A DNA stretch of 64,000 bases from Methanomicrobiaceae archaeon (GCA_016926855.1 JAFGNT010000021.1:62001-126000); one strand, 5' to 3'; counted from the first letter of the stretch, positions 27,164 through 38,315 are shown. Notes: a model not told the origin generated them from the letters alone. Translations and numbers: made by a program.

Positions 27164-29140
27164 ATGGCGAAATGGAAATGCAGCGTCTGCGGCTACGTGT
27201 ATGATGAGGAGCGGGGCGAACCGGCGACGAAAACCCCTCAGAACACCCGGTTCGGGGACCTGCCGGACGACTGGAAATGCCCCGTCTGCGGGGCGGACAC
27301 GAGCGCTTTCGAACAGCTCCCCGAAGGAGCGGCACCCGGGCCGGCACGGGCCGTGACGAAATGGAAATGCAGTGTCTGCGGGTATCTCTATGACGAGGAG
27401 GCCGGCGAGCCGGCGACGGACACTTCCCCGCACACGCGGTTCGGGGACCTGCCTGACGACTGGAAATGTCCTGTCTGCGGCTCGGGAAAGAATGTCTTCG
27501 AACCGGTGCTCGGGGAAGCGATGCACGAGACCGCGGATACGACGGTCTCCGACGTGCTGATCGCGGAGATGGAGGCATGGGGGATCTCCCTGATCTTCGG
27601 GCTGCCGGGAACGTCATCCCTCGGGCTTGTCGATGCTGTCCGGAAGAACCCTGCCATGCGGTACATCGTGGTCAGGCACGAAGAGAATGCGGCCATGGCG
27701 GCGTCCGCATACCACAAGCTCACCGGCAAAATCGCCGCCTGCCTCACGATTGCGGGGCCCGGTGCGACGAACCTTGCGACCGGCCTCTATGATGCGAAGG
27801 AGGATCACGCATCGGTGCTCTCGATCAACGGACAGGTCGCCACCCAGTACACCGGGCCGGGCGGCATCCAGGAGATCGACCAGGACGCCTTTTTCCGGCC
27901 TGTTACCGTCTACAACAACACGATCTACGACCGGAAGATGGCGGTCCTGCTGCTGACGAAAGCGCTGAAATATGCCACTCTCCACGAGGGCGTCGCCCAG
28001 CTGTCGGTCCCGAACGACATTCAGAAATTGCCCCTCAGCGCACCCCACAGCTCCCGTGAAACATGCATCCGTGGCTTACCTATCGTTCCCGCAGGGCACG
28101 ACCTCCGGGCTGCGGCGGATGCGATCAACGCCGCACACCGTCCGGTAATCCTCGCCGGATGGGGGGCGCACCAGGCGGCGGATGACGTCGTCCGCCTCGC
28201 AACCACCCTTCAGGCACCCATCGTCACGACATTCCGCTCCAAGGGAATCCTCCCCGATACGCATGAATGGCTCATCGGAATCCTCGGGTCGGTCGGGTCG
28301 CCGCATGCGCGAAAACTGGTCACCGAATCCGACCTCCTGATCACACTCGGTGTCGGCTTTTCAAAATTCACCAATGTCCCGCTCGATAAGAAAATGGTGC
28401 AGGTCGACACAAATCCCGTGAAACTCGGAAAGAACGCCGATAGCATTCCGCTGTGGGGCAACTGCGTGCACCTGCTCCCGCTCCTTATCCCGCTCCTGAA
28501 AGCGCGGCCCAAGGACGGCATGACGGACCGTATCGCCGCAATGAAAGACGAGTGGAGGGCACTCCTCGACCGCGAGGCGGACGCAGACGCGGTTCCGATC
28601 CGCCCGCCCTATATCATGAAAGTGCTCTCGGGCCTGATCCCCGATGATGCGGTCATCGCACTGGACGTGGGCGAAAACCAGTGGTGGTTCGGGCGCAATT
28701 TCCTGATGAAGCACCAGCGGTTCGCCATGTCCGGCTACCTCGGCACGATGGGATTCGGCCTCCCTGCCGCAATCGCGGCAAAATGCGCGTATCCCGACAA
28801 AACCGTCTTCTGCATCACGGGAGACGGCGGGTTTGCCATGGCGATGGCCGATTTCGTGACCGCCGTCAAGTATGACCTCCCGATGGTGGTCGTGGTGCTC
28901 TCGAACCGGCAGCTCGGCATGATCCGGGTGGAGCAGATGATGGAGCAGTACGAGAACTACGCGACCGATCTCCTGAATCCCGATTTCGCCGCCTATGCCG
29001 ACGCGTGCGGGGGGGTGGGCATCCGGGTGGAACGGCCCGGCGACCTCGGGCCCGCGATCGAGCGGGCGATGGCACTGAACCGTCCCGTCATCGTCGATGT
29101 TCTCACGGACCCGGACCGGTTCGGCACCAGAGGGGAGTGA
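27164..29140 (+). CDS. Tandem-rubredoxin fused to a TPP-dependent pyruvate oxidase-like enzyme
   Basis: About 658 residues. Two rubredoxin domains come first: [11 protein letters not shown]...CPVCG at about 6-43, and [11 protein letters not shown]...CPVCG at about 70-107. Each has the paired CxxCG/CPxCG iron site. From about 125 there is a full TPP enzyme: catalytic glutamate in [10 protein letters not shown], central domain, and the C-terminal TPP-magnesium motif [12 protein letters not shown] ending in N about 25 residues on. It resembles pyruvate oxidase/acetolactate synthase relatives, so it probably decarboxylates pyruvate and passes electrons through the two one-iron sites rather than to quinone. 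ATG 27164 has GGGAGGTTG; the GTG at 27140 is not used. Five bases before the flavoprotein gene. Confidence 0.85.
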   Translation: MAKWKCSVCGYVYDEERGEPATKTPQNTRFGDLPDDWKCPVCGADTSAFEQLPEGAAPGPARAVTKWKCSVCGYLYDEEAGEPATDTSPHTRFGDLPDDWKCPVCGSGKNVFEPVLGEAMHETADTTVSDVLIAEMEAWGISLIFGLPGTSSLGLVDAVRKNPAMRYIVVRHEENAAMAASAYHKLTGKIAACLTIAGPGATNLATGLYDAKEDHASVLSINGQVATQYTGPGGIQEIDQDAFFRPVTVYNNTIYDRKMAVLLLTKALKYATLHEGVAQLSVPNDIQKLPLSAPHSSRETCIRGLPIVPAGHDLRAAADAINAAHRPVILAGWGAHQAADDVVRLATTLQAPIVTTFRSKGILPDTHEWLIGILGSVGSPHARKLVTESDLLITLGVGFSKFTNVPLDKKMVQVDTNPVKLGKNADSIPLWGNCVHLLPLLIPLLKARPKDGMTDRIAAMKDEWRALLDREADADAVPIRPPYIMKVLSGLIPDDAVIALDVGENQWWFGRNFLMKHQRFAMSGYLGTMGFGLPAAIAAKCAYPDKTVFCITGDGGFAMAMADFVTAVKYDLPMVVVVLSNRQLGMIRVEQMMEQYENYATDLLNPDFAAYADACGGVGIRVERPGDLGPAIERAMALNRPVIVDVLTDPDRFGTRGE

Positions 29141-29144
29141 CCGT

Positions 29145-30854
29145 ATGCCGGACCCGGTCGTTCATACCCATGATGTCTGCATCATCGGCGGGGGCCTTGC
29201 GGGCCTTCGTGCCGCTCTCGCGTGCTCGACGGCCGGGCTCGATACCGCCGTTATCTCAAAAGTCCACCCGCTCCGGTCCCATTCGGTCGCTGCACAGGGC
29301 GGGATCAACGCGGCGCTCGGGAATGCGGAAGGAGCGGAGCACGATGACTGGGAAGCACACGCATTCGACACCGTCAAGGGCTCAGATTACCTCGCCGATC
29401 AGGATGCGGTGGCACGGTTGTGCCGCGATGCGCCCGCGGCTGTGATCGAACTCGAGCACATGGGGACTGTCTTTTCCCGGCGTGATGACGGCAGAATTGC
29501 CCAGCGGCCGTTCGGGGGTGCCGGGGTCCCGCGTACCTGCTATGCGGCGGACCGGACCGGCCACAATCTCCTGCACACCCTCTATGAGCAGGTGACCGCC
29601 CGGGGCACCCGGGTTTACGAGGAATATTTCGTCACGTCGCTCGTGCGAAACGGCGGCCGGTGCACGGGGTGTACGGCAATCGCGATACCTTCCGGGGAGC
29701 TGCACGGCTTTTCGGCACCCGCCGTCCTGCTCGCAACCGGCGGATTCGGGCGGATCTTTTCGCGGTCCACGAACGCTCTCATCAACACGGGCGACGGCGG
29801 AGCGCTCGCACTCCGTGCCGGGGTGCCGCTGAAGGACATGGAGTTTGTGCAGTTTCACCCGACATCGCTCTTCGGCACGAACATTCTTATTACCGAGGGC
29901 GCCCGGGGCGAGGGAGCGATCCTGAAAAACCGCGGCGGAGAGCGGTTCATGGAACGGTACGCCCCGGCATCCGTGGACCTCGCGCCGAGGGACGTGGTTG
30001 CGAGGGCGATCGAGACGGAGATTTCCGCAGGGCGGGGATTTCCCGGGGGATTCGTCCATCTCGATCTCACGCACCTCGGGGCAGAAAAGATCATGGAGCG
30101 GCTGCCGGGGATCCGGCAGATCGCCATGGACTTCGCCGGTGTTGACCCCATCCTCGAACCCGTTCCCGTGCAGCCCGCCCAGCACTACTCGATGGGGGGC
30201 ATCGACGTGGACATCGATGGCTCCACCCGTCTTCCCGGCCTCTACGCAGCCGGTGAATGCGCCTGTGTGAGCGTACACGGCGCAAACCGCCTCGGCGGCA
30301 ACTCTCTTCTGGAGACGGTCGTCTTCGGGAGGCTCGTCGCGAATACGATGATCGCGGATCTCCCGTCCCTCCCGCCACCGGACGGGGCGCTTGTCAGAGA
30401 AGCGGTCCGTGCCGAAAAGTCACGCATCGACGCTATCCTCGCTCGAAACGGGGATGAACGGGCTCCGGCAATCCTCCGTGACATGAAAGCGGCGATGTTT
30501 GAGCACTTCGGCATTTTCCGCGACGAAACGACGATGCGTGAGGGTCTTGCCGCTATTACCGCCCTGCAGGAGCGGTGCCGGCGGGCATCCGTCGGCAACA
30601 AAGGCACTGTCTTTAACCAGGCGCTGCACCGGCTGCTCGAGCTCGAAGGGATGCTCCTGCTCGCCGAAGCGGTGGCACGCGGGGCGATGTTCCGGAAGGA
30701 AAGCCGCGGGTCCCATACCCGGACCGATTTCCCGGATCGAAATGACACGGAGTTCCTCGTCCACACCCTCGCGTCACTTGACGACGGAAAGATGGCAATC
30801 ACGCAATCTCCGGTCACACTCGGGATGTTCGAACCCCGGGAGCGTGTATATTAA
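29145..30854 (+). CDS. Fumarate reductase/succinate dehydrogenase flavoprotein subunit
   Basis: 569 residues. FAD-binding Rossmann start ([14 protein letters not shown] near residue 12), covalent-FAD histidine region [17 protein letters not shown] near 43, fumarate-binding and catalytic motifs (QFHPTSLFG near 236, [11 protein letters not shown] near 255, [10 protein letters not shown] near 345, [10 protein letters not shown] near 385). All catalytic features of SdhA/FrdA are present. ATG 29145 follows AGGGGAG. Catalyses fumarate/succinate interconversion; direction reductive by context. Followed one base later by the iron-sulfur subunit. No membrane-anchor gene nearby, so a soluble or peripheral complex is likely. 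Confidence 0.93.
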   Translation: MPDPVVHTHDVCIIGGGLAGLRAALACSTAGLDTAVISKVHPLRSHSVAAQGGINAALGNAEGAEHDDWEAHAFDTVKGSDYLADQDAVARLCRDAPAAVIELEHMGTVFSRRDDGRIAQRPFGGAGVPRTCYAADRTGHNLLHTLYEQVTARGTRVYEEYFVTSLVRNGGRCTGCTAIAIPSGELHGFSAPAVLLATGGFGRIFSRSTNALINTGDGGALALRAGVPLKDMEFVQFHPTSLFGTNILITEGARGEGAILKNRGGERFMERYAPASVDLAPRDVVARAIETEISAGRGFPGGFVHLDLTHLGAEKIMERLPGIRQIAMDFAGVDPILEPVPVQPAQHYSMGGIDVDIDGSTRLPGLYAAGECACVSVHGANRLGGNSLLETVVFGRLVANTMIADLPSLPPPDGALVREAVRAEKSRIDAILARNGDERAPAILRDMKAAMFEHFGIFRDETTMREGLAAITALQERCRRASVGNKGTVFNQALHRLLELEGMLLLAEAVARGAMFRKESRGSHTRTDFPDRNDTEFLVHTLASLDDGKMAITQSPVTLGMFEPRERVY

Positions 30855-30855
30855 A

Positions 30856-31638
30856 ATGATTCTCAGGATATTCCGCTACGACCCCGCCACAGGCACTCCG
30901 CGGTATGATGACTTTGAGATCGATCCGGATCCCGGGATGACCGTCCTTGCAGCCCTTTTTGCCGTGCAGGAGCAGTATGACGATTCCCTCGCGTTCCGCT
31001 ACTCGTGCCGGGGTGCCGTCTGCGGCACCTGCGCCGTGCTCGTGAACAAGGTCCCGCGTCTTGCCTGCCGGACACAGGTGCAGGCGCTCCTCGACGGAAC
31101 GGATGAGATGACGCTTGTCCCCTCCCCCGGCAGTGCAGAGACGCACCCGTTCGACCCTGCCCGGGAGATCCTCATCGAGCCGCTTCCCCACCTGCCCGTC
31201 ATCCGCGACCTCGTCGTTGATTGGGACGAGTTTTTCGAAAAATACCGTGCTCTCGGCCCTGTCTTTCGCCCGAAGGACTCCCCGCCGGAGAACGAGCGAC
31301 TGATGGAGCCCGGGGCGGTGCACGCGCTCGAGGCCTATACGAACTGCATTCTCTGCGCCGCCTGCTACGGCGCCTGCCCGGTGGACGGGAAAGATCCCGC
31401 GTATTCCGGGCCGGCGGCCCTCGCGAAGCTGTACCGGTTCCACAGTGATCCCCGCGAGGCGCGGGACGGGAGCCGGCTCGCCGCCGCAGACAGTCCCGAG
31501 GGCTGGTGGGCGTGCGAATTCCATACCAACTGCCGCCGGGTATGCCCGAAGGGTGTCCCGCCGGACATCGCAATCGGTAAAGCACGGCAGGAACTGCAGA
31601 GGGGTGGCAGAAAGCCGTCCGGTCCGGGGAGGCCCTGA
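30856..31638 (+). CDS. Fumarate reductase/succinate dehydrogenase iron-sulfur subunit
   Basis: 260 residues from ATG 30856 (the track ORF wrongly starts at 30499 inside the flavoprotein gene). [2Fe-2S] domain with SCRGAVCGTCAVLVNKVPRLAC near residue 51; then two cluster motifs CILCAACYGACP near 164 and HTNCRRVCPKG near 224 for the 4Fe and 3Fe/4Fe sites. It ends there: the CCG heterodisulfide-reductase-like extension of the classical methanogen thiol:fumarate reductase B subunit is absent, and no anchor subunit follows. The electron donor is thus unknown. Confidence 0.92.
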   Translation: MILRIFRYDPATGTPRYDDFEIDPDPGMTVLAALFAVQEQYDDSLAFRYSCRGAVCGTCAVLVNKVPRLACRTQVQALLDGTDEMTLVPSPGSAETHPFDPAREILIEPLPHLPVIRDLVVDWDEFFEKYRALGPVFRPKDSPPENERLMEPGAVHALEAYTNCILCAACYGACPVDGKDPAYSGPAALAKLYRFHSDPREARDGSRLAAADSPEGWWACEFHTNCRRVCPKGVPPDIAIGKARQELQRGGRKPSGPGRP

Positions 31639-33047
31639 TGCCGCGGTCGGAGAGGGATTCCCTCGGCACCCGTGAGGTGCCGGAGGATGTCTACTGGGGC
31701 ATCCAGACGCTGCGGGCGATTGAGAATTTCCCGGTGAGCGGACGGCGGGAACGGCCCGAACTGGTGCGTGCCTATGCGCTCCTCAAGCAGGCGGCGGCGC
31801 AGGCGAATACCTCCCTCGGCGAGCTCGACCCGGTCCGGGCGGAGGCGATCGTAACTGCGGCGGAGGAGTGCGCCACCGGCAGATTTGCGGACCAGTTCCC
31901 GGTCGATATCTTCCAGGCCGGTGCGGGCACGTCGTTTCACATGAACGTCAACGAGGTGATTGCCAACCGGGCGCTTGAGATCCTCGGGCACCCCCGGGGC
32001 GAATACACGTTTCTCAGCCCCAACGACCACGTCAACCGCGCCCAGTCGACGAACGACACCTTCCCGACGGCATCGCATATCGCCGCACTCTTCGCGGCCG
32101 ACACTCTGCTCGAAGCGCTCGCCGTCCTTGCAGCGTCGTTCAGGGCGAAAGGGGAAGCATTCATCCGTCTCCCGAAGTCGGGGCGCACCCACCTGACGGA
32201 CGCCCTTCCTCTCACCCTCGGAAACGAATTCTATGCCTACGCCGTGGCTGTCGAACGGGCGGCCGGACGCCTCAGGGAGCGCCGGGACGATCTCCTCGAG
32301 GTGCCGATCGGGGGGACTGCCACCGGCACCGGTGCGAATGCCCATCCCCGGTTTCGTGAAAAGGTGCTGGCAGAGCTTACCGGTATCACCGCCCTCCCGT
32401 TCGTTCCCGCACGCGACAGCTTCGAAGGGCTCCAGAGCCGGGCCCAGCTCGCAGCATTTTCGGGAGCCCAGAGAGAACTCGCTCTCGAACTGATCCGGAT
32501 CGCAAACGACCTCCGCCTGCTCTCCTCCGGCCCCACGACCGGCCTTGCCGAGATCACGCTGCCCGCCGTGCAGCCCGGCTCCTCGATCATGGCGGGGAAA
32601 GTGAACCCCGTAATGGCCGAATGCCTGAATATGGTCTGTTTTCAGGTCATCGGAAACGACACCGCCGTCATGATGGCGGCGACTGCAGGGCAGATCGACC
32701 TCAACGTGATGACGCCCGTCATGATCGCAAATATACTCGATTCCTGCTCCCTGCTCTCGGCATTCCTCCCGGTCTTTGCCGCCCGCTGTATCGACGGCAT
32801 CACCGCCGACGAGACGCGGCTCCGGGAGTACGTTGTAAAAAATCCCATCCTCTCCACCCTGATCGCCCCCGCAATCGGGTACCTGAAGGCGGCGGAGATC
32901 GCGAAGATGGCGTTTGACGAAGGCACGACGGTGCGTGAGATTGCAATCAGGGAGGGGCTCCTGTCGCCAGAGGAGGCGGACCGGCTTCTCGACCCTGTCC
33001 GTGCGTCGGAGAGCCTGTACCCCCCTCCGGACCCGCCGGAGGCCTGA
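31638..33047 (+). CDS. Aspartase/fumarase class II superfamily lyase, aspartase-like
   Basis: 469 residues. Family signature GSSIMAGKVNP near 315 (consensus GSSxMPxKxNP, with A for the first P). The N terminus DSLGTREVP and LRAIENF match aspartate ammonia-lyase more than fumarase, as do GAGTSFHMNVNEVIANRA and SPNDHVNRAQSTND. Aspartase converts aspartate to fumarate plus ammonia; that would feed the fumarate reductase whose stop codon overlaps this ATG. Fumarase C is the alternative, so no symbol is given. The GxVNP to AGKVNP change is conservative. Confidence 0.82.
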   Translation: MPRSERDSLGTREVPEDVYWGIQTLRAIENFPVSGRRERPELVRAYALLKQAAAQANTSLGELDPVRAEAIVTAAEECATGRFADQFPVDIFQAGAGTSFHMNVNEVIANRALEILGHPRGEYTFLSPNDHVNRAQSTNDTFPTASHIAALFAADTLLEALAVLAASFRAKGEAFIRLPKSGRTHLTDALPLTLGNEFYAYAVAVERAAGRLRERRDDLLEVPIGGTATGTGANAHPRFREKVLAELTGITALPFVPARDSFEGLQSRAQLAAFSGAQRELALELIRIANDLRLLSSGPTTGLAEITLPAVQPGSSIMAGKVNPVMAECLNMVCFQVIGNDTAVMMAATAGQIDLNVMTPVMIANILDSCSLLSAFLPVFAARCIDGITADETRLREYVVKNPILSTLIAPAIGYLKAAEIAKMAFDEGTTVREIAIREGLLSPEEADRLLDPVRASESLYPPPDPPEA

Positions 33048-33102
33048 ACGGTCCGGGGCGTCACCTTGAAGTACCCCGGTACCCATACACCCCGTGAGAA
33101 TC

Positions 33103-34013
33103 ATGCCGCCGACGATACAGGACTCCGTGCCGGATTCCGGGGAATGGGAAAAACGCGGCGATGCCCTGCTTGAGAAAGGTAAGTACACGGAAGCGATCGA
33201 GGCCTACCGGCAGATCCGGGCCACGGATCCGGAATATCTCGCCGCCTGCAACCGCATCGGCAACGCACTCGCACAGCTCGGCCGCGAAGAGGAGGCGCTT
33301 GCCGAATTCAAAAAAATTATCGAACTCCGGCCGGACAATCCGTTGCTTGCCGATGTCGCACTGAATAATGCCGTCCACGTGCTCAGGAACCTCGGGCGGG
33401 AGAACGAGGCGCTTGCCCTGTTCCGGAGGGTGCTCGACGAAGAGCCGGATAACGCCATGGCGCTCACCAACATGGGCAACCTGCTCTCCGACCTCAGCGG
33501 GAGGAGGAAGCGCTCGCGGCATACGATAAAGCGCTTGCCGTCGAGCCGGACAACGCAGCAGTATATGCCAACAAAGGGTATGTGCTCTCACTCCTCGACC
33601 GCCCGGCTGAGGCTCTTGCCACGTACCGCGAGGCGCTCAGGCAGGATCCGGCAAACACACGTGTCCTGAACAATACCGGCAACCTGCTCTCGGATCTCGG
33701 GCTCTGGGAGGAAGCCGTCGAGCACTACGACCGGGCGCTCGAGCACGAACCGGACACAGCAGGCATCCTCTACAACAAGGCAAATGCGCTTGCCGCACTC
33801 GGCCGGCAGGAGGGGGCGGCCGAAGCCTACCGTCATGCCCACGCTGCCGATCCGAAGAATGTCTACATCCTGAACAACCTCGCCTGCACGCTCCGGGAGC
33901 TGGGGCGTTTCGACGAGGCACGGGATGCATACGAGAAAGCCCTCGCCCTCTCCCCCGACGATCCCGTGCTCCGGGCCGGCAGGAATGACATGCGCCGGAT
34001 TACCGGGAAATAG
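33103..34013 (+). pseudogene. TPR-repeat protein broken by a single-base frameshift
   Basis: Two ORFs (33094-33669 and 33582-34013) are one TPR gene. The first reads TPR repeats until LLSDLSG near 33498 and then becomes basic nonsense. In the frame one base off, the text continues from the same point as EEEALAAYDKALAVEPDN and runs through further repeats to 34013. One base appears lost around AGCGGGAGGAGG (33496-33507). Eight or so TPR units with the ALAxYxxAL pattern. Either a true frameshift (pseudogene), sequencing error, or slippage at the purine run. Scaffold function likely if intact. Follows the aspartase gene. Confidence 0.85.
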
Positions 34014-34166
34014 GGAAAGACCAACACCCCGGTTTCCGGCGACGAAAGCGAGCTCTTCGGGCCGGTCTTCGCTGGATGCATTCGGCGGGGAAGCGGGGCA
34101 GGCAGCATTTCTTTCACGGGCGGCGGGAGATCTGACACGGGACCGCGGTGTGGACCTCCGCCTCGA

Positions 34167-34763
34167 TCATCGTCCGTCCCTGCCACCCACCGCGAGCTCA
34201 TCCGTGAAGGCCTCGAGATAACGGACAAGTACCTCGTGCCGCTCCTGTGCCATGCGGCGGGCGCTCGCGGTATACAGCCGGTCCCGGAGCAGGAGCAGCT
34301 TGTCCGTAATGTGGTCGGCGGCGTCCGCCATGTCACCGCCGCGCTCCCCGGCCTGCATAAACGTCCGGGCAATCCCGACGGCCCCCATGGCATCCAGTTT
34401 GTCCGCGTCGGAGAGTATCCGTGCCTCACGGGTCTCCGGTATCGTCGCCGACCGGAACCGGTGCGTCCGGATGGCGTGGACAATCGCCGGGATGAGCGCA
34501 TCGTCGTATTCTACCGACCGGAGATAGCGCTCGGCAATCCGGGCTCCTTCCTCCTCGTGCGGGATCCCGGTTTCTTCCTCAAAGGGCCGGGAGATATCGT
34601 GAAACAGCGCTGCGGGGAGCAGGATACGCATGTCTGCCTTCTCACCGTCGCCCAGCCGTTCACAGAGGCGCGTGACCCGGAGGACATGGTCGAATCCGTG
34701 GGACCCCGACCCCTGAAACGCCGATTGCACGTATATGGTCATTGCAGCAAACTGGTCTTCCAT
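34167..34763 (-). CDS. HD-domain metal-dependent phosphohydrolase
   Basis: 198 residues with the HD superfamily metal set: HGFDHVLRV near 23, FHDISRPFEEE near 53, HAIRTHRF near 91, and DADKLDAMGAVG near 118 carrying the last aspartate. It is of the YedJ/uncharacterised HD class that acts on nucleotides or other phosphomonoesters; the substrate is unknown. Complete length and motifs, so presumably active. Single gene, upstream of the chaperone operon end; the about 150 bases between it and the TPR gene hold nothing recognisable. Confidence 0.87.
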   Translation of the reverse strand: MEDQFAAMTIYVQSAFQGSGSHGFDHVLRVTRLCERLGDGEKADMRILLPAALFHDISRPFEEETGIPHEEEGARIAERYLRSVEYDDALIPAIVHAIRTHRFRSATIPETREARILSDADKLDAMGAVGIARTFMQAGERGGDMADAADHITDKLLLLRDRLYTASARRMAQERHEVLVRYLEAFTDELAVGGRDGR

Positions 34764-34834
34764 GGAATCACGTCGTCTTAGTATTAGTGTGAATACATCG
34801 ATAAAAACCTGTTTCCGGCATCTCCGCCCGAGTC

Positions 34835-35896
34835 CTATTTCACCCCGGCAAAGGCCTCCTTTACCAGTTGTTCCTGTTTTTTTGTCAGTTTTTCGGGAAT
34901 CTTTACCACCACTCTGACGAGCAGGTCGCTCCGGTTGTCGGAATTCAGGTACGGCATCCCCTGTCCCCTGAGGCGGAAGAGGGTGTGGCTCTGGCTCCCC
35001 GGCGGTATCGTTAAGGAGGCCGTTCCCGTGATCGTCGGCACGGTGATCTCGCCGCCAAGAAGCGCGGTGCCGAGCCCGATAACCGTCGTGCTATAGAGAT
35101 CATCACCGTGCCGCTCAAATACCGGGTGCTTCCGGATATGGATGACGAGGTACAGGTCACCCGGGGAACCCCCGTTGCTTCCCGGCTCACCCTCACCGGC
35201 AATTCGCAGGAACCGGCCGTCTTCCACACCGCGGGGGATGGATACGTCAATGCGTCTCGTTTTTCGTATCGATCCTCTCCCGTGGCAGGTCTCACAGGGC
35301 TTTCCGATGATCTTTCCCCGCCCCCCGCAGTCGGGGCAGGGAGCGATCGTCATCACCTGCCGCTGGCCACTCCGCTGCACCTGCCGGACCTCACCGGTCC
35401 CCTTGCAGGTGGGGCAGTCCCGCATAAAACCGGGCTGTCCGCCGGTGCCGTGGCAGGTACCGCACTCATAAAAATGGGGAACTTCAAGCGTGTTTTTCGT
35501 ACCATAGAATGCGTCGGTGAGAGAGATTTCGATATCATATCGGAGATCAGCGCCGGCCCGGCTTCGTTGTCTCCCGGAACCGGTGGAAAATACATCAAAG
35601 ATGTCGCCCAACCCGAAGTCGCGGAAGAGATCGTCGTAACTGGGGGTCTGGTACCCGCTGAAGTCCCCGGGTTTGAACGCCGCATGTCCCACCTGATCGT
35701 ACTCGGCCTTTTTCTGCGGGTCGCTCAGTACCTGGTAGGCAACATTGATCTCCTTGAACTTTTCCTCTGCTGCTGTGCTCCCTTTGTTAAGGTCCGGGTG
35801 ATACTTTCGTGCAAGCTGCCGGAATGCCTTTTTTATGTCATCCTGTGACGCCTCACGGGTGACGCCCAGCGTTTCGTAATAATCCTTTTTTTCCAT
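34835..35896 (-). CDS. dnaJ: Chaperone DnaJ (Hsp40)
   Basis: 353 residues. J domain (about 1-70) with the HPD motif in KYHPDLNKG near 33, a Gly/Phe region (about 75-110), a zinc-finger domain with CxxCxGxG type motifs ([32 protein letters not shown]), and C-terminal peptide-binding beta domains. It delivers substrate and stimulates the DnaK ATPase. ATG 35896 ([12 protein letters not shown]) is chosen; the TTG at 35905 is unlikely. Third gene of the grpE-dnaK-dnaJ operon, 17 bases after dnaK. Confidence 0.97.
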   Translation of the reverse strand: MEKKDYYETLGVTREASQDDIKKAFRQLARKYHPDLNKGSTAAEEKFKEINVAYQVLSDPQKKAEYDQVGHAAFKPGDFSGYQTPSYDDLFRDFGLGDIFDVFSTGSGRQRSRAGADLRYDIEISLTDAFYGTKNTLEVPHFYECGTCHGTGGQPGFMRDCPTCKGTGEVRQVQRSGQRQVMTIAPCPDCGGRGKIIGKPCETCHGRGSIRKTRRIDVSIPRGVEDGRFLRIAGEGEPGSNGGSPGDLYLVIHIRKHPVFERHGDDLYSTTVIGLGTALLGGEITVPTITGTASLTIPPGSQSHTLFRLRGQGMPYLNSDNRSDLLVRVVVKIPEKLTKKQEQLVKEAFAGVK

Positions 35897-35913
35897 CGGT
35901 CTCAAAAAAATGG

Positions 35914-37794
35914 TTATTTCTCGTCATGAACCCTGAAGTCGGCATCCACGACATCCTCATCGCCTTTCCGGCTCTCCCGCTCCGGCTGCTCTCCGCCTTC
36001 CGGACCCCCCTCGCGGCCCGCAGCTCCCTGCGCCTGCTGCCGGGCGGCTTCCTGGTAGATGGCAGTGCCCACCTCGCCGAGCACTTTCTGGAGTTTTTCG
36101 GTCTCTGCCCTGATTGCAGCGGTATCCTTTCCTTCCAGTGCCGCCTTCACCGCCGTGATCGCCGCATTCACCCTGTCGGTCAGTTCGGTGGAGAGTTTTC
36201 CGGAAATTTCGACGAGTGTCTTTTCCGCAGTATACACGAGCGAGTCGGCAGTGTTCCGGGCCTCGACCTCTTCTTTTCGTATGCGATCCTGCTCCTCGAA
36301 CTGTTCCGCCTCGCCGACCATCTTTTTGACATCGGAGTCAGCCAGTTTTGTCGAGGCGGTGATGGTCATCTTCTGCTCTTTCCCTGTCCCGAGGTCCTTT
36401 GCGGAGACGTTGAGGATGCCTGACGAATCGATATCAAAGGAGACCTCTATCTGGGGGACACCCCGCGGTGCCGACGGAATGCCGACGAGGTTGAACTGCC
36501 CGAGGCTGACGTTGTCGGCTGCCATGGGCCGTTCGCCCTGGAGCACATGGACCGTGACCGATGTCTGGAAGTCGGCGGCGGTGGAAAATATCTGGCTTTT
36601 TTTCGTGGGAACCGTTGTATTCCTCTCGATCAGCGGGGTCCTCACGCCGCCGAGGGTCTCGATTCCCAGGGTCAGGGGCGTCACGTCGAGCAGCACCATG
36701 TCGGTGATCTCGCCGCCGAGAATCGCACCCTGGATCGCTGCTCCCATGGCAACGCATTCCATCGGGTCAATTCCCCGCTCCACCTTCTTCCCGATGTGAT
36801 CCTCGATAAATTTCTGGACGGCGGGCATCCTCGTCGGCCCGCCGACAAGGATCACTTTCTGAATATCATCCTGTTTGAGGCCGGCATCCTTGAGTGCCTG
36901 TTCGAAAGGATGGATGCAGCGTTTGATGATCGGTTCGATCAGCTGCTCGAGTTTAGCCCGGCTCAGCTTCATGGAGAGGTGTTTGGGGCCTGCCTGCGTG
37001 GCGGTGATATAGGGGAGGTTGATTTCGGTTTCAAGAACGGTCGAGAGCTCGATCTTTGCCTTTTCAGCCGCTTCTTTGACCCGGTTGATGGCCATTTTAT
37101 CGTTTCGAATATCTATCCCCTCGAGTTTCAGGAACTCGGCTGCAATCCATTCGAACACCGCAGTGTCCATGTCAGTGCCGCCCAGCTGGGTATCGCCGGA
37201 GGTGGCAAGCACGTTGAATGTTCCGTCCCCGAATTCCATGATGGTCACGTCGAGGGTCCCGCCGCCCAGGTCAAAGACCAGGATCTTATACTCGCCGCCG
37301 CGGTCGAGGCCGTATGCCATGGACGCAGCGGTGGGTTCGTTGACGAGCCTCACCACATCGAGGCCGGCGATTTTCCCGGCGTCCTTTGTTGCGGTCCTCT
37401 GGTTGTCATTGAAATAGGCCGGAACCGTGATCACGGCTTTTTTCACCGGTTCTCCGAGAAACGCTTCCGCATCCCGCTTTATCTTCTGCAAAAGGAATGC
37501 CGAGATCTGCTGGGGCGTGTAGTCCTTGCCGTACAGTTTATAGACATGATCTGTGCCCATCTTTCGTTTTGCTGCCGTTACCGTGCCTTCCGGATTGCTC
37601 ACTGCCTGCCGTCGCGCCGGTTCGCCCACCAGGAGCTGCCCGTCGGAGGTAAACGCGATATACGAGGGAAACATCTTTCCGGCGACGGTCGCACCTTCCG
37701 CCGAGGGAATGATTGTCGGTTTGCCGCCAAGCAGCACCGCAGCCTCGCTGTTGGATGTCCCGAGATCAATGCCGATAATTTTCTCTTTCGCCAT
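35914..37794 (-). CDS. dnaK: Chaperone DnaK (Hsp70)
   Basis: 626 residues. Nucleotide-binding domain with [11 protein letters not shown] near 6, [15 protein letters not shown] and [10 protein letters not shown], then the linker [14 protein letters not shown] and a substrate-binding domain with a helical lid. Slightly shorter C terminus than bacterial DnaK but complete. ATG 37794 follows AGGTGA at good spacing; the track start at 37809 overlaps the grpE stop. ATP-dependent protein folding. Typical of mesophilic archaea that acquired the DnaK system from bacteria. Confidence 0.97.
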   Translation of the reverse strand: MAKEKIIGIDLGTSNSEAAVLLGGKPTIIPSAEGATVAGKMFPSYIAFTSDGQLLVGEPARRQAVSNPEGTVTAAKRKMGTDHVYKLYGKDYTPQQISAFLLQKIKRDAEAFLGEPVKKAVITVPAYFNDNQRTATKDAGKIAGLDVVRLVNEPTAASMAYGLDRGGEYKILVFDLGGGTLDVTIMEFGDGTFNVLATSGDTQLGGTDMDTAVFEWIAAEFLKLEGIDIRNDKMAINRVKEAAEKAKIELSTVLETEINLPYITATQAGPKHLSMKLSRAKLEQLIEPIIKRCIHPFEQALKDAGLKQDDIQKVILVGGPTRMPAVQKFIEDHIGKKVERGIDPMECVAMGAAIQGAILGGEITDMVLLDVTPLTLGIETLGGVRTPLIERNTTVPTKKSQIFSTAADFQTSVTVHVLQGERPMAADNVSLGQFNLVGIPSAPRGVPQIEVSFDIDSSGILNVSAKDLGTGKEQKMTITASTKLADSDVKKMVGEAEQFEEQDRIRKEEVEARNTADSLVYTAEKTLVEISGKLSTELTDRVNAAITAVKAALEGKDTAAIRAETEKLQKVLGEVGTAIYQEAARQQAQGAAGREGGPEGGEQPERESRKGDEDVVDADFRVHDEK

Positions 37795-37805
37795 TTTTTT
37801 CACCT

Positions 37806-38315
37806 TCATCGTTTTGCCATATGTTCTGCAATCTTCACTTTCGACGGCCGGATTACCTTTGATTTCAACCGGTATCCCTTCCCGATCTCCTCGATAACGG
37901 TCTCGGGCTCAAAGTCGCACTGCTCCCTGCAGAGCGCCTCATGAACAGCCGGGTCGAACTTTTTCCCCACGCACTCGATGGGCTGCAGCCCGTACCCGGC
38001 CAGGATTTTGACCATTTTTGTAAAGACCATACGCATCCCTTCACTGTTTTTTTCACCGTCAAGGGCCGGCAGGGCCCGTTCGAAATCATCGAGGATCACG
38101 AGGAGGTCGGTAATCAGGTGCTCGTTCGCGAGCGTGATGATGGCCCCTTTCTCCTTCTCAAACCATTTCCGGTAATTGTCAAAATCTGCCTGAAGGTATT
38201 TCAGCCGTTCCAGGCACTCGTCTGTACGCCGGGCCTGTTCTTCGAGTTCCTGTTTCAGCTGTTCACTCTGCTCCTCCTGCGGTCGGTTCGTGAGCGTGAT
38301 TTCATCCTCTGACAT
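37806..38315 (-). CDS. grpE: Nucleotide exchange factor GrpE
   Basis: 169 residues with a long N-terminal coiled coil (about 10-60; [17 protein letters not shown]) and the C-terminal beta domain ending with the family [15 protein letters not shown] near 150. Releases ADP from DnaK. The start has no good ribosome site; an AT-rich TATA-like GTTTATAAAT (38324-38333, read on the other strand) and AAAAATAT (near 38345) precede it, so a leaderless transcript is possible. Opens the heat-shock operon and is divergent from the ABC exporter. Confidence 0.95.
   Translation of the reverse strand: MSEDEITLTNRPQEEQSEQLKQELEEQARRTDECLERLKYLQADFDNYRKWFEKEKGAIITLANEHLITDLLVILDDFERALPALDGEKNSEGMRMVFTKMVKILAGYGLQPIECVGKKFDPAVHEALCREQCDFEPETVIEEIGKGYRLKSKVIRPSKVKIAEHMAKR

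Noticed and set aside
30499-30855. N-terminal extension of the iron-sulfur subunit ORF
   Set aside because: Overlaps the flavoprotein gene in another frame and lacks protein-like composition; ATG 30856 is the family start.
31365-33188. 607-residue minus-strand ORF
   Set aside because: Antisense shadow of the aspartase gene; sequence has no recognisable domain and is His/Arg/Gly-rich.
33094-34013. Two separate TPR genes
   Set aside because: The second frame continues the repeat exactly where the first loses it, so one broken gene is simpler.
36547-37944. 465-residue plus-strand ORF
   Set aside because: Antisense shadow of dnaK.
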